From CAWBCR01 sp963787375 (GTDB lineage Bacteria; Chloroflexota; Anaerolineae; Aggregatilineales; UBA3940): DNA of 64,000 nucleotides. Each line of letters starts with the position of its first letter. Position 1 is the first letter of the stretch. The notes beneath the pieces are model-generated. The model made no database searches and was not told the origin of the DNA. It saw nothing but the letters and a program-made list of their open reading frames with translations. The translations under genes were made by a program, and so were the position numbers. The stretch is taken from positions 1 to 64,000 of the forward strand of contig CAWBCR010000026.1 in the NCBI GenBank assembly GCA_963787375.1, in the 5' to 3' direction. This document shows positions 51,137 through 59,642 of the stretch, piece by piece.

Positions 51137-52261
51137 GTGACCGATTTTCAGGTGGGCCGCAGGCTTGGCCCCTACGAACTGGAAGAGCAGATCGGGCAGG
51201 GTGGGATGGGCGTCGTGTTTCGCGCCATCCAGCCCAGCGTGCACCGAACGGTCGCGGTGAAGGTCATCGGCCAGCCGTACGCGCAGGACCCCGCCTTTCT
51301 GAGCGGCTTCGAGACCGAAGTGCGCGCCGCCCAGCTCCAGCACCCGCACATCCTGCCGGTGTACGACGTCGGCGTGGACGATGGTCACCCATACCTGGTG
51401 ATGGCCTACGTCGGCGGCGGCACGCTGGCCGACGCCATCGCTGCCGCGCCGAGGGGCCTGCCGCTTGAGGACGTGGCGCGCATCACGCTCCAGATCGGCG
51501 CGGCGCTCGACCAGGCCCACGCGGCGGGCGTCCTCCACCGCGACCTCAAACCCGGCAACGTCCTGCTTGATGAGCAGGGCAACGCCTACCTGTCTGATTT
51601 TGGCGTGGCGCAGGTGGCCGGTGAGGTCGGCATCGAATGGCTCGACGCGCCCGGCACGCGCCCCTACATGGCTCCCGAAGTCCTCGGCGGCGAGCCGGCC
51701 TCGACCGCCAGCGACCTGTATGCGCTGGGCGTCATCACCTACGAGATGCTGACCGGGCACCGCCCGCGCACGCAGCCCAACCGGCCACCCGATCGCCGGG
51801 TGGGCAGCCCGCCGCCGGCCCTGGACGCGCTGCCGCCCGGCATGCGGATGGCCGTCATGCAGGCGCTGCACCCCGACCCCGACGCCCGCCCGCCGTCCGC
51901 TTCCGCGTTTGCCCAGACGCTCGGCCGGGCCTGCGAGCGTCTCGCGCCGCCGATCCCTGCGCCGCCTATCCCCGACCTGGACGACATCCTGTTCGAAGAC
52001 CTGCCGCTGTTCGGCGAGCTGGCCACGCCGCCGCCAAGCGTCAGCCCCGGCGCAGCGCCGACCTCACCCAGCATCAGGACCACGGCGACCGTCTCGCCGC
52101 TGCCGACCGCCGCGCGCCCGGCGCGCCGGACGGTGAGCCACCCACCTCACGACGATCTGCCCACCCGGATCCTGATCGGGGCGGTGAGCGTCGCGCTGTT
52201 TGTGCAGTTCGTGGTGCTGTTCGTGGTGGTGATGATCAGCCTGGGCAACGGGCCGCACTGA
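51137..52261 (+). CDS. Ser/Thr protein kinase with C-terminal TM anchor
   Basis: About 374 residues with a GTG start (GGAG upstream); an upstream GTG at 51101 is possible. The kinase domain covers most of it: IGQGGMGVVF at 19-28, Lys42 in AVKVIG, LHRDLKPGNVLLD with catalytic Asp, DFGVAQ and GTRPYMAPE. A Pro-rich segment leads to a TM helix at the extreme C-terminus (GAVSVALFVQFVVLFVVVMI), with practically nothing outside. It therefore is membrane-tethered but lacks a sensor domain. The GNAT gene follows about 100 bases downstream. Confidence 0.9.
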   Translation: MTDFQVGRRLGPYELEEQIGQGGMGVVFRAIQPSVHRTVAVKVIGQPYAQDPAFLSGFETEVRAAQLQHPHILPVYDVGVDDGHPYLVMAYVGGGTLADAIAAAPRGLPLEDVARITLQIGAALDQAHAAGVLHRDLKPGNVLLDEQGNAYLSDFGVAQVAGEVGIEWLDAPGTRPYMAPEVLGGEPASTASDLYALGVITYEMLTGHRPRTQPNRPPDRRVGSPPPALDALPPGMRMAVMQALHPDPDARPPSASAFAQTLGRACERLAPPIPAPPIPDLDDILFEDLPLFGELATPPPSVSPGAAPTSPSIRTTATVSPLPTAARPARRTVSHPPHDDLPTRILIGAVSVALFVQFVVLFVVVMISLGNGPH

Positions 52262-52362
52262 TCCTGCCCCCTCATTCGCACGACCTGACAGCTCCACAAG
52301 TAACGCGGTTGGGCGAACAGGCGTCAAATCAAGCGTATGAACCCAGCCAGGGGAAGATCAAA

Positions 52363-52824
52363 ATGGCCACACCCTACGACGTCCAGCACGGCGAGTTCAC
52401 CATCAGCGCAGACCCTGCCCGGCTCGATCACGAGGCTGTCCACGATTTCCTGGCCAATCGATCTTACTGGGCAAAGGGCCGCCCCTGGGCGCAGAACGAG
52501 CGTATGATGGATGCCTGCCTGTGCTTCGGGATCTACACAGGCGATGAGCAGGTCGGCTATGCCCGCGTCGTGACCGACTACGGGATGTTTGCGTATCTGG
52601 CCGACGTCTTTGTATTAGAGGACTATCGCGGCCAGGGGCTGGGCAAGGCCCTGATCCGCGCTATCATGGATCATCCGGATCTGCGCGATCTGCGCCAGTG
52701 GCTCCTGATCACGCGCGATGCCCATGGGCTCTACAGCCAGTTTGGCTTCAAGCCCCTCGCCAGGCCGGAAGCGGTCATGTCCATCGGGTTCGCAGCAGGA
52801 CGGCCTTCTCAGACAGGGGAGTAG
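52363..52824 (+). CDS. GNAT-family N-acetyltransferase
   Basis: 153 residues from MATPYDVQHGEFTISADP; AGGGGAAG precedes the ATG. The family blocks are LCFGIYTGDEQVGYARVVTD, LADVFVLEDYRGQGLGKALI (acetyl-CoA-binding R/Q-x-x-G-x-G/A) and LLITRDAHGLYSQFGFKPL, which is the layout of small YjgM/AttT-like GNATs. Substrate unknown. It sits between two kinase genes on the same strand. Confidence 0.87.
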   Translation: MATPYDVQHGEFTISADPARLDHEAVHDFLANRSYWAKGRPWAQNERMMDACLCFGIYTGDEQVGYARVVTDYGMFAYLADVFVLEDYRGQGLGKALIRAIMDHPDLRDLRQWLLITRDAHGLYSQFGFKPLARPEAVMSIGFAAGRPSQTGE

Positions 52825-52870
52825 GCCTGCAAGGTTGAAGCCCCTTTGACGGTGCTGCCCCGCGCAGCAG

Positions 52871-52898
52871 TTGACAACCGCCCCGGATGCGCTATGCT
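52871..52898 (+). promoter_or_regulatory. Sigma-70-type promoter for the kinase-protease gene
   Basis: TTGACA (52871-52876), 16-base spacer, TATGCT (52893-52898); the start codon is 42 bases downstream. Confidence 0.65.
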
Positions 52899-52940
52899 GA
52901 CAATTGAACCGCGTCGATACCTTCTCTCGGAGCGATACGC

Positions 52941-54773
52941 ATGGCTGATTCCCTGATCGACCGCACGCTTGGCGGCTGCCACATCACCCGCGAGCTGGCG
53001 CGCGGCGGTATGTCGACCATTTACCTGGCCGAGCAGACCTCGCTGGGGCGCAGCGTGGCGCTCAAGGTCATGTCGCAGAACCTGCTGGGCGACCCGACCT
53101 TCATGGCCCGTTTCTCGCGAGAAGTCGCCACCACCGCCCGGCTCCAGCACCCGCACATCATCCCCGTCTACGATTTCGGCCAGCAGGACGGCGTGCCCTA
53201 CATCGTGATGGCTTATGTGCCCGGTGGCTCGCTCGAAGACCTGCTGGCGAGCGGCCCGCTGTCGCTCGACGAGGCGGCGCGCATCATCCGACAGGTGGCC
53301 GCCGCGCTCGACTACGCCCACACGCAGGGGATCATCCACCGCGACGTGAAGCCGGCCAACATCCTGCTCGACGCGGAACGCAACGCTGTGCTCAGCGATT
53401 TCGGCATCGCCAAGCTGCTCGCCGCCACGCAGTCGATCACCAAGGACGACCTCGTCGGCACGCCGTCCTATCTCGCGCCGGAGCTGATCAGCGACAGCGC
53501 GACCGCCAGCCCCGCCGTCGACGTGTACGGCCTGGGCGTGACGCTGTACCGCATGCTCACCGGCGTGCTGCCGTTTCCGGCCAGGACCGCCGTGCAGATG
53601 ATGTGGGCGCATGTCAACGAGCCTGCGCCGCCCGTCACCACGCAGCGCCCCGACCTGCCGTCCGGCGTCGACCAGGTGCTGCAAAAGGCGCTGGCGAAGA
53701 CCCCCGACGCCCGCTATGCGTCCGCCGCCGCGCTGGCTGACGACCTCGAAGCGGTGTCTCTCGGCATTGCCCCGGCCATCGCCGAGGCCGCGCCGCCGCC
53801 GCCGCTCGTCGCCGCGTCGCCGGCTGCTGTGCGCGGGCTGGAGGCTGCCGTTCGCCGCGTGATCGACCAGGTGGTCAAGATCAACCTGGCCGAGGGTGGG
53901 TCGGGCAGCGGCGTGTACGTGCCCGGCGATGACATCCTGACCTGCCTGCACGTGGTCGATGGCTCGTGCGGGGTGTACGTCCGCTTCCGCACCGGCGAGC
54001 AGATCGAGGCTGACGTGCTCGCCACCAGCCCGGCGCAGGACCTCGCGCTGCTGCACCTGCGCCACACGCCCGCCACGCTCGACGCCTCGACGCTCAACCA
54101 CCTGGTCTTCGAACGCGTCGAGACCGCGCCCGGCGCGCCGCTGGCGGCGATTGGCCACCCCTTCGGCCTCAACTGGGCGGTGACCGGCGGGCACTTCAAC
54201 GGGCTGCGCATGCCCGGCGAGGAGGCGCTGGCCCGCCTGGGCATCACGCTCAAAACGCCGCTGGTGCAGGTCGACGTGGCGATCAACCCCGGCAATTCCG
54301 GCGGCCCGCTGATCGACGCCGCCGCGCACCTCGTCGGGCTGGCCGACGCCACCATCAACCCGGCGATGGCCGATAACATCGGCTTCGCCATCGACGGGCA
54401 GACGGCCTATATCTTCTGGCAGCGCCAACCCGCCAATCTGTCGCCGCTGGTCGCCTACAACTGCGGCCATCACCACGCCGCCGACCTCCAGTACTGCCCG
54501 CTGACAGGCCGCCCATTGAAGCCCTGCACGCCGGTGCCGCTGCCCGCGCCCAACTCGCGCCGCTATTCATGCGGGCACTTTCACGGCCCCGGCCTCGAAT
54601 TCTGCCCGCTGACCGGCAAGCCGGTGCACGTCGTCGGCGCGCTGCCCGATGCCACCGCCAGCGACGCCCCGACCGCCGTCGACGAGCGGGTCACCTGCAC
54701 CAACTGCGGCAAGACGTTCCCCGCCAGCGAAACTGCCTGCCCGTATTGCGGCAAGCAGCGCCGGCGGAAGTGA
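52941..54773 (+). CDS. Ser/Thr kinase - trypsin-like protease - zinc-binding repeat fusion
   Basis: 610 residues with no TM helix. Residues 1-270 are a PknB-type kinase: ARGGMSTIY, Lys42 (ALKV), IIHRDVKPANILLD with Asp134, DFGIAK, GTPSYLAPE. Residues about 300-495 are a trypsin/HtrA-like protease with a full triad: His337 in TCLHVVDG, Asp367 in SPAQDLALL and Ser453 in NPGNSGGPL. The C-terminus has two similar units, YNCGHHHAADLQYCPLTGRP and YSCGHFHGPGLEFCPLTGKP, then a zinc ribbon (CTNCGKTFPASETACPYCGK). A cytoplasmic kinase fused to a protease suggests phosphorylation-controlled proteolysis. The frame is unbroken. Confidence 0.9.
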   Translation: MADSLIDRTLGGCHITRELARGGMSTIYLAEQTSLGRSVALKVMSQNLLGDPTFMARFSREVATTARLQHPHIIPVYDFGQQDGVPYIVMAYVPGGSLEDLLASGPLSLDEAARIIRQVAAALDYAHTQGIIHRDVKPANILLDAERNAVLSDFGIAKLLAATQSITKDDLVGTPSYLAPELISDSATASPAVDVYGLGVTLYRMLTGVLPFPARTAVQMMWAHVNEPAPPVTTQRPDLPSGVDQVLQKALAKTPDARYASAAALADDLEAVSLGIAPAIAEAAPPPPLVAASPAAVRGLEAAVRRVIDQVVKINLAEGGSGSGVYVPGDDILTCLHVVDGSCGVYVRFRTGEQIEADVLATSPAQDLALLHLRHTPATLDASTLNHLVFERVETAPGAPLAAIGHPFGLNWAVTGGHFNGLRMPGEEALARLGITLKTPLVQVDVAINPGNSGGPLIDAAAHLVGLADATINPAMADNIGFAIDGQTAYIFWQRQPANLSPLVAYNCGHHHAADLQYCPLTGRPLKPCTPVPLPAPNSRRYSCGHFHGPGLEFCPLTGKPVHVVGALPDATASDAPTAVDERVTCTNCGKTFPASETACPYCGKQRRRK

Positions 54774-54812
54774 GATGGCTCGTCATGCATCATGAATGAA
54801 AGGAGGCAGGCA

Positions 54813-55196
54813 ATGGATCGGCTGCACTGGACGCAAATCGGGAGCTGGCTGCGCTGGTCGGCGCGCGCGCTGGGCACGGCGCTGGCCGCGCTGGTCGTGG
54901 TCCTGTTTGTCGGCGAGACCGCCGGCGGGCAGGGACCGTTTCCGCTGAGCACGCTCAGCTCCATCGAGCTGATGATGTTCGTGGCGCTGGCCGCCATGCT
55001 GATCGGCGTGGCGCTGGCCTGGCGCTGGGATGTGACCGGCGGCTCGATCACCATCGCCGGCGGGCTGTCGTTTATCGCGCTGGACGCCATCGGCAGCGGC
55101 GACCTGCGCATCACGCTTGTTCCGGGGCTGTTCGTCCTCAGCGGTGTGATGTTCGTGCTGTGCCGCTGGGCCTGCCCGGTCCGACAGGCGCAGTAA
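54813..55196 (+). CDS. Four-TM hypothetical membrane protein
   Basis: 127 residues starting MDRLHWTQIGSWLRWSARAL, with AGGAGG eight bases upstream. Four hydrophobic helices: ALGTALAALVVVLFVGETA, IELMMFVALAAMLIGVALAW, GGSITIAGGLSFIALDAIG and ITLVPGLFVLSGVMFVLCRW. The first part and the GGSITIAGGLSF loop resemble a family of small uncharacterised membrane proteins. It is 39 bases after the kinase-protease gene and likely in the same transcript, followed by a terminator. Confidence 0.75.
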   Translation: MDRLHWTQIGSWLRWSARALGTALAALVVVLFVGETAGGQGPFPLSTLSSIELMMFVALAAMLIGVALAWRWDVTGGSITIAGGLSFIALDAIGSGDLRITLVPGLFVLSGVMFVLCRWACPVRQAQ

Positions 55197-55212
55197 CCAC
55201 CTGAACGCAAAA

Positions 55213-55235
55213 CGGGAGGCTCGGCGAGCCTCCCG
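55213..55235. terminator. Intrinsic terminator between convergent genes
   Basis: CGGGAGGCT-CGGCG-AGCCTCCCG stem-loop, T-rich on the far side (CTGCATTT). Confidence 0.6.
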
Positions 55236-55256
55236 CTGCATTTCCGCGCAAATTTG

Positions 55257-55724
55257 TCATGGCACGTGCGGCGCGCCGAACTCTGTTTCGAGGCGGCCCA
55301 TCCACATGTTGCCCACCTCGCCGACCGTCCGCAGGCAGCTCACGAACTCGTCATAGCTCATGTCGGCGATAGGCCGCTTGGTCTCGACGCTGATCACGTC
55401 GTGCTCCTCGCCCAGCTCCTCGGCGGCGACAATCGAGAAGTAGGCCATGCCGGTCTGTGGATGGTCGCTCATGTCGAGCAGGTGGTAGTACAGCGGCAGG
55501 ATCTTCCCGCTGTCAGGGTCGGGCAGGTAGTTGATGAACGTCTTGAAGATGACCATGTTGGCGTCGGGCAGCACCACAATGTGCACGCCGACCTGCTCAA
55601 ATTGCAAGCGGCAGCGACCCCGCTCGTCGAGCGCTGCGCCCTTGCTGGCCTTGTTGAGGTACGTGCCGATGTCCTTGAGGCCCTTTTCGATGGCACGGTT
55701 CTGCGCTCTCAGATGATCCAGCAT
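55257..55724 (-). CDS. Hypothetical soluble protein, possibly YbjN-like
   Basis: 155 residues starting MLDHLRAQNRAIEKGLKDIG; CAGGAG precedes the ATG. The alternation of strands (CRLQFEQVGVHIVVLPDANM, FKTFINYLPDPDSGKILPLY, TGMAYFSIVAAEELGEEHDV, VETKRPIADMSYDEFVSCLR) is like YbjN/CesT-type chaperone-fold proteins. That comparison is from general pattern only. No TM or signal. It is convergent with the upstream membrane protein. Confidence 0.55.
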   Translation of the reverse strand: MLDHLRAQNRAIEKGLKDIGTYLNKASKGAALDERGRCRLQFEQVGVHIVVLPDANMVIFKTFINYLPDPDSGKILPLYYHLLDMSDHPQTGMAYFSIVAAEELGEEHDVISVETKRPIADMSYDEFVSCLRTVGEVGNMWMGRLETEFGAPHVP

Positions 55725-55810
55725 GGCGGCGATCTCCTGGCGTGTAACGTATAGCTTGGGGCTGATAGCCTTTCGCGGATAGCCTCTGGCCTGCTGCTAA
55801 TCGCTAATGG

Positions 55811-56902
55811 CTAATCGCTGTTTTCTGCGCGTAGTATAGCACGGAACGTATCGATCACAATGTAGCCGTCGCCGGCGGGGTCGCGTACGTACCAGTGATC
55901 CCAGCCATTGCATGGCGCGCTCGCGATGCTGCGCGCGATCTGGTGGATCGAGCCGACCGCGCCGCCGCACTTGAGTCGGCCATCGGCCTGAACCAGCGCG
56001 GTCGGCTGCCGCTTCTCGCCAAAGTACAGCGTTTCGCCGGGGCGGATCAGCCCGCGCTCGACCAGGCTGCGAAATGGCACGCGTGGCAGGTCGCGCGGGC
56101 GGGCAAAGACAAAGGCGTCGGCAGAGAAATCGGCGGGGCTCACGGCGGCGATGCGCTGCCGGGCCAGCGTGACGTAATCCGCGTCGCGCTCCACGCCGAT
56201 CCAGCGGCGGTGCAGCAGCTTCGCGACTGCGCCGGTGGTGCCGCTGCCGAAAAACGGGTCGAGCACCACGTCGCCGGGATTGCTGCTGGCGAGGATCACG
56301 CGGTACAGCAGTGCCTCCGGCTTCTGCGTCGAATGGGCCTTCCTGCCATCCACCTTCAGGCGCTCCGCGCCGGTTGCCAGCGGCAGTAGCCAGTCGGAGC
56401 GCATCTGCTTGCCGCCGTTGAGCGCCTTCATGGCGTGGTAGTTGAAGGTGTACTTCGCGCCTTTGCGCTTCTGCGCCCAGATCAGCGTCTCGTGCGCGTT
56501 GGTGAAGCGCGTGCCCTTGAAGTTGGGCATCGGGTTGGTCTTCACCCAGGCGACGTCGTTCAGAATCCAGAAGCCGAGGTCCATCAGGATCGCACCGGCG
56601 CGGTAGATGTTGTGGTACGAGCCGATGACCCACAGCGTACCAGTGTCCTTGAGCACCCGGCGGCAGGCGCTGAGCCACGCGCGGGTGAAGGTGTCGTAAG
56701 CGGCGAAGCTCTCGAAGCGGTCCCAGTCATCGTCCACGGCGTCGACGCGCGTCATGTTGGGCCGCCACAATTCGTTCTGTAGCTGGAGGTTGTAGGGTGG
56801 ATCGGCGAAGACCAGGTCGACCGACTGCTCTGGCAGGCCGTTCAGCACCTCGACGCAGTCGCCGTGGATGACCTTGTCGAGCGGCAGCAGTGGATCGGCC
56901 AT
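55811..56902 (-). CDS. ccrM: CcrM-like adenine-N6 DNA methyltransferase (GANTC)
   Basis: 363 residues. The catalytic motif DPPY is at 34-37 and the AdoMet motif DPFFGSGTTG near 222, so it is of the beta class like CcrM. CcrM-specific features are the block NFKGTRFTNAHETLIWA, KYTFNYHAMKALNGGKQMRS and HSTQKPEALLYR, plus the C-terminal extension with RPGETLYF, GSIHQIARSIASAPCNGW and DTFRAI. CcrM methylates the A of GANTC. There is no partner endonuclease, so it is a solitary methyltransferase. In alphaproteobacteria it is tied to the cell cycle; its role here is unknown. The frame is intact. Six bases downstream of the MBL gene. Confidence 0.9.
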   Translation of the reverse strand: MADPLLPLDKVIHGDCVEVLNGLPEQSVDLVFADPPYNLQLQNELWRPNMTRVDAVDDDWDRFESFAAYDTFTRAWLSACRRVLKDTGTLWVIGSYHNIYRAGAILMDLGFWILNDVAWVKTNPMPNFKGTRFTNAHETLIWAQKRKGAKYTFNYHAMKALNGGKQMRSDWLLPLATGAERLKVDGRKAHSTQKPEALLYRVILASSNPGDVVLDPFFGSGTTGAVAKLLHRRWIGVERDADYVTLARQRIAAVSPADFSADAFVFARPRDLPRVPFRSLVERGLIRPGETLYFGEKRQPTALVQADGRLKCGGAVGSIHQIARSIASAPCNGWDHWYVRDPAGDGYIVIDTFRAILRAENSD

Positions 56903-56908
56903 CGGCGG

Positions 56909-57568
56909 CTAGAACTGCTGCGCGAAGGCGCTCACGCGCGGCGCGGCGTGGCGCATCGCCGGGCCATGGCCGAAGCACACCACGTCCGGCTCCAGCGCGG
57001 CCAGTTTCTTGACGCTGCGCTTGTCCTCGTCCATGTCGGGCGTGACGATGGCAAACGGCAGCGTGAGCCCGGCCAGGTTCATGATCACGTCGCCGCACAG
57101 CAGGATACGCTGCTCGGGCTGCCAGAACGCGATGTGCCCCGGCGCGTGGCCCGGCACAAACAGGACGTGCAGCCCGCCCATCACCGGCAGCACGTCGCCT
57201 TCGTCGACCACCAGCCCGACCGGCACCGGCGGGAACAGGCGGTCGCGGCCCTTGCCCGGATCGCGGCGCGAGATCGGCATCCGCCCCTCGATCACCCCCT
57301 GCTCAAGCTCGTGCGCTGAGACGACTGCGCCGGTCGCTTCGACCAGTGCGGGCAGGCTGCCGATGTGATCGGGGTGGGCGTGGGTGATCAGGATGTGCCT
57401 GACGTCGGCAGGATCATGCCCGGCGCGGCGAACCTGCCGCAGGATGCGTGGGCCGTCCATCGGCAGCGCCGCGTCGACAATCGTCAGGCCATCCGGGTCC
57501 TCGATCAGGTAGACGCGGCCCACCGGCAGGCCGGTGAAGGTGAACAGTCCGGGCAGAATCTGCTTCAT
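56909..57568 (-). CDS. Metallo-beta-lactamase-fold hydrolase
   Basis: 219 residues. The zinc motif THAHPDHIG (His63, His65, Asp67, His68), a further His in VPGHAPGHIAF, and the Asp/His near GDVIMN and CFGHGPAMRH are all present. It is a glyoxalase II-like family member acting on an unknown ester or amide. Its ATG overlaps the stop of the upstream PRiA4b gene (ATGA), and the methyltransferase follows by six bases, so the three form an operon. Confidence 0.9.
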   Translation of the reverse strand: MKQILPGLFTFTGLPVGRVYLIEDPDGLTIVDAALPMDGPRILRQVRRAGHDPADVRHILITHAHPDHIGSLPALVEATGAVVSAHELEQGVIEGRMPISRRDPGKGRDRLFPPVPVGLVVDEGDVLPVMGGLHVLFVPGHAPGHIAFWQPEQRILLCGDVIMNLAGLTLPFAIVTPDMDEDKRSVKKLAALEPDVVCFGHGPAMRHAAPRVSAFAQQF

Positions 57569-58584
57569 GCGTCGTCCAGGTCAAACAGCTTGGCGGCGAG
57601 CTCCTTCGTGCCCTCTCCGGTAATACGCAGCCGGATGGGCCCGTCCTCTCCCGGCTCGACTTCCATTGCAAAGCCGAGCTTGGGGTTGCGGTGACGTTCG
57701 ATGATGGCAATTTGGGCCAGCACCATCCATACCGTCATGTCGCCGGCAAAACGGAATGCGTATCCGCCGGGAATCTTCGTCGTCTCCTGGCAGAGTTCCT
57801 GTAGCTCACCTCTGATCTCTTCGTAGGCTTCTTCAAGCTCCTCCGGGTCCAGCTCCTCAAAGTCGAATTCCGCAAAATCGTCGTCCCAGGAATCGTCGGG
57901 GGAATCGCGCTCGACTGCATACCGGTCGAGGTGCTTGAGACGGCTGTTCGCCAGGTCGAGGTCGAACGCCTCAGGATCGAATTTGCCGATCCAGCCCTTC
58001 CAGTGCCGGTGTTGCGGGCTTTTCGGGTCCTTCAGCGCCGGGAGCATGTCTGACTGATAGGCCCAGATGCCGCCGCAGTCTTCCGGCGGGCAGGCGCGGA
58101 CGCCCTTGACGCACACGGGATACTCTGTCGCCGGGTCTGCCGGCAAAATCTTCTCCACCACGATGGTGTGATCCCAGCCATCGCCGAAGTCATACGTGAA
58201 AGCGATCCTGCCGCCTTCGTTGGGGACAACCTGCGCCAGCGTCACCTCAGCTTCGTCGATTAGCGGCGGCGGGCCGAAAGGGAGGTCGTCAAGGCGGCCC
58301 GGATCGACCCCAAAGATCTCAGCCAGCATCTTGCGCGGATCAACCGCACCCATGCCAAATCCACCGTCGTCTTCCGGCGGGCCGTAGCGGGCTGTCTTCG
58401 TCTCGAACTCGTGGAGGTGCGAGTTGTCCCAGCCCATGGCGGCCATGATGATGCGGGCCAGCTTGTCCAGCCGGGTTTCCGAGGACACCAGCATGCGCCG
58501 CCAGATAGGCGGCTTGCTGCCCTTCAGGGTGATCTTGAGCTGGTAAACCACGCTGTCTTTCTGCGATGATACTGACTTGGGCAT
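57565..58584 (-). CDS. PRiA4b ORF-3-like protein
   Basis: 339 residues from MPKSVSSQKDSVVYQLKITL; AGGAGGCAG precedes the ATG, a very strong ribosome site. The family's landmark is at 15-200: LKGSKPPIWRRMLVSSETRL, HLHEFET, FTYDFGDGWDHTIVVEKIL, CVKGVRACPPEDCGGIWAY. The remaining 140 residues are acidic, then basic. Family function is not established; the conserved Cys and His suggest a metal site. First gene of the PRiA4b, MBL, ccrM operon. Confidence 0.88.
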   Translation of the reverse strand: MPKSVSSQKDSVVYQLKITLKGSKPPIWRRMLVSSETRLDKLARIIMAAMGWDNSHLHEFETKTARYGPPEDDGGFGMGAVDPRKMLAEIFGVDPGRLDDLPFGPPPLIDEAEVTLAQVVPNEGGRIAFTYDFGDGWDHTIVVEKILPADPATEYPVCVKGVRACPPEDCGGIWAYQSDMLPALKDPKSPQHRHWKGWIGKFDPEAFDLDLANSRLKHLDRYAVERDSPDDSWDDDFAEFDFEELDPEELEEAYEEIRGELQELCQETTKIPGGYAFRFAGDMTVWMVLAQIAIIERHRNPKLGFAMEVEPGEDGPIRLRITGEGTKELAAKLFDLDDA

Positions 58585-58661
58585 ACTGCCTCCTGTCATG
58601 GTTTCAGAGGCTCAACGCGACATTTGCTTCGCCGGGCCATGCGGATGCAGCCCCGGCGGAA

Positions 58662-59570
58662 TCAATTTCGTGCGTCGTCCTCAGGCGACGGCTGACTGCC
58701 GGGCGCTGCGCCAGCTTCAAGCGACAGCTCCTGGCGCAGCCATACTAGCCGGTCGCGTTGCGTGTCGTTCTTCGCATCGTGCAGATCGTGTCTGGCCTCA
58801 TACCACACAATCTCCTTGGGTGAGCTGGCCGCGTCAAAGAAGCGCTCGGCGGCGCGCTCTGGCACGTACCCGTCGGCGTCGGCGAACTGGAAGTACAGCA
58901 CCGCCGGGGCGGCGTGTGCGACATAGGTCGCCGGGTCGAACTGCGCGATGCGCTCGACGTATCTCTGCTCCGCCTCCTTCGACCGGTCGGAGCCGTACAG
59001 GAACCAGTCGCCAAAGGTGTAGGTCCCGGCCATAAGCACGTACACCTTGACGCGCTTGTCGACGCCGGCCACGAGCGCGCCGCACATCGCGCCGAAGTCA
59101 TGCCCGACGAAGCCGAGGCGCTCCGGGTCGACGCCGGGCTGCGCCAGCAGCACGTCCAGCGTGCGGCGCAGGTCGATCACCTGTTGGACGATCAGGCTGC
59201 GGTCGTGCTCGAACTCGGTGCGCCACGGGTAGCTGGCGGTCATCGCCCACCCTCTGGGCGTCATCGTCCAGAAGCAGTCTGGCAGGATCGAGACGACGCC
59301 GCAGCGGGCCATCTCAATTGCCTCGTCAAGGAACTGGGTGCGGTTCGAGTCATGCGCTTTAGGCTCGAACCAGTGCACCCACAGCACACCGGCGTGCGGC
59401 GGCGCGGGCGCGTCGGGCGGCGGCGTGACAATCGACGCACTGATGTGGCCCGCGACCGGGCTGAGAAATGTCACCTCGCGCACGGTTGCGCCGCCGCGCT
59501 GCGCCTTTTCGATATCGCGCATATCCAGCGCAGCGCTGCGATTGTACTCAAAGGGGGATTTGTCCATCAT
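58662..59570 (-). CDS. Alpha/beta-hydrolase with Asp at the nucleophile elbow
   Basis: About 302 residues from MMDKSPFEYNRSAALD (GGAGG upstream). The core has VLWVHWFEPKAHDSNRTQF, the elbow FVGHDFGAM with Asp at the nucleophile position (about 158), FADADGYVP carrying the acid, and YEARHDLHDAKN carrying the catalytic His. An Asp nucleophile occurs in haloalkane dehalogenases and epoxide hydrolases, whereas dienelactone hydrolases have Cys and esterases Ser. The overall pattern suggests a dienelactone-hydrolase-type protein with a changed nucleophile. Substrate unknown. Confidence 0.8.
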   Translation of the reverse strand: MMDKSPFEYNRSAALDMRDIEKAQRGGATVREVTFLSPVAGHISASIVTPPPDAPAPPHAGVLWVHWFEPKAHDSNRTQFLDEAIEMARCGVVSILPDCFWTMTPRGWAMTASYPWRTEFEHDRSLIVQQVIDLRRTLDVLLAQPGVDPERLGFVGHDFGAMCGALVAGVDKRVKVYVLMAGTYTFGDWFLYGSDRSKEAEQRYVERIAQFDPATYVAHAAPAVLYFQFADADGYVPERAAERFFDAASSPKEIVWYEARHDLHDAKNDTQRDRLVWLRQELSLEAGAAPGSQPSPEDDARN

Positions 59571-59642
59571 GGCCGCCTCCACACGAGATCGACAGACAAT
59601 GGTGATCAGATCATAACGCAGGCCGGCGGGAGGCGCGGGGGT

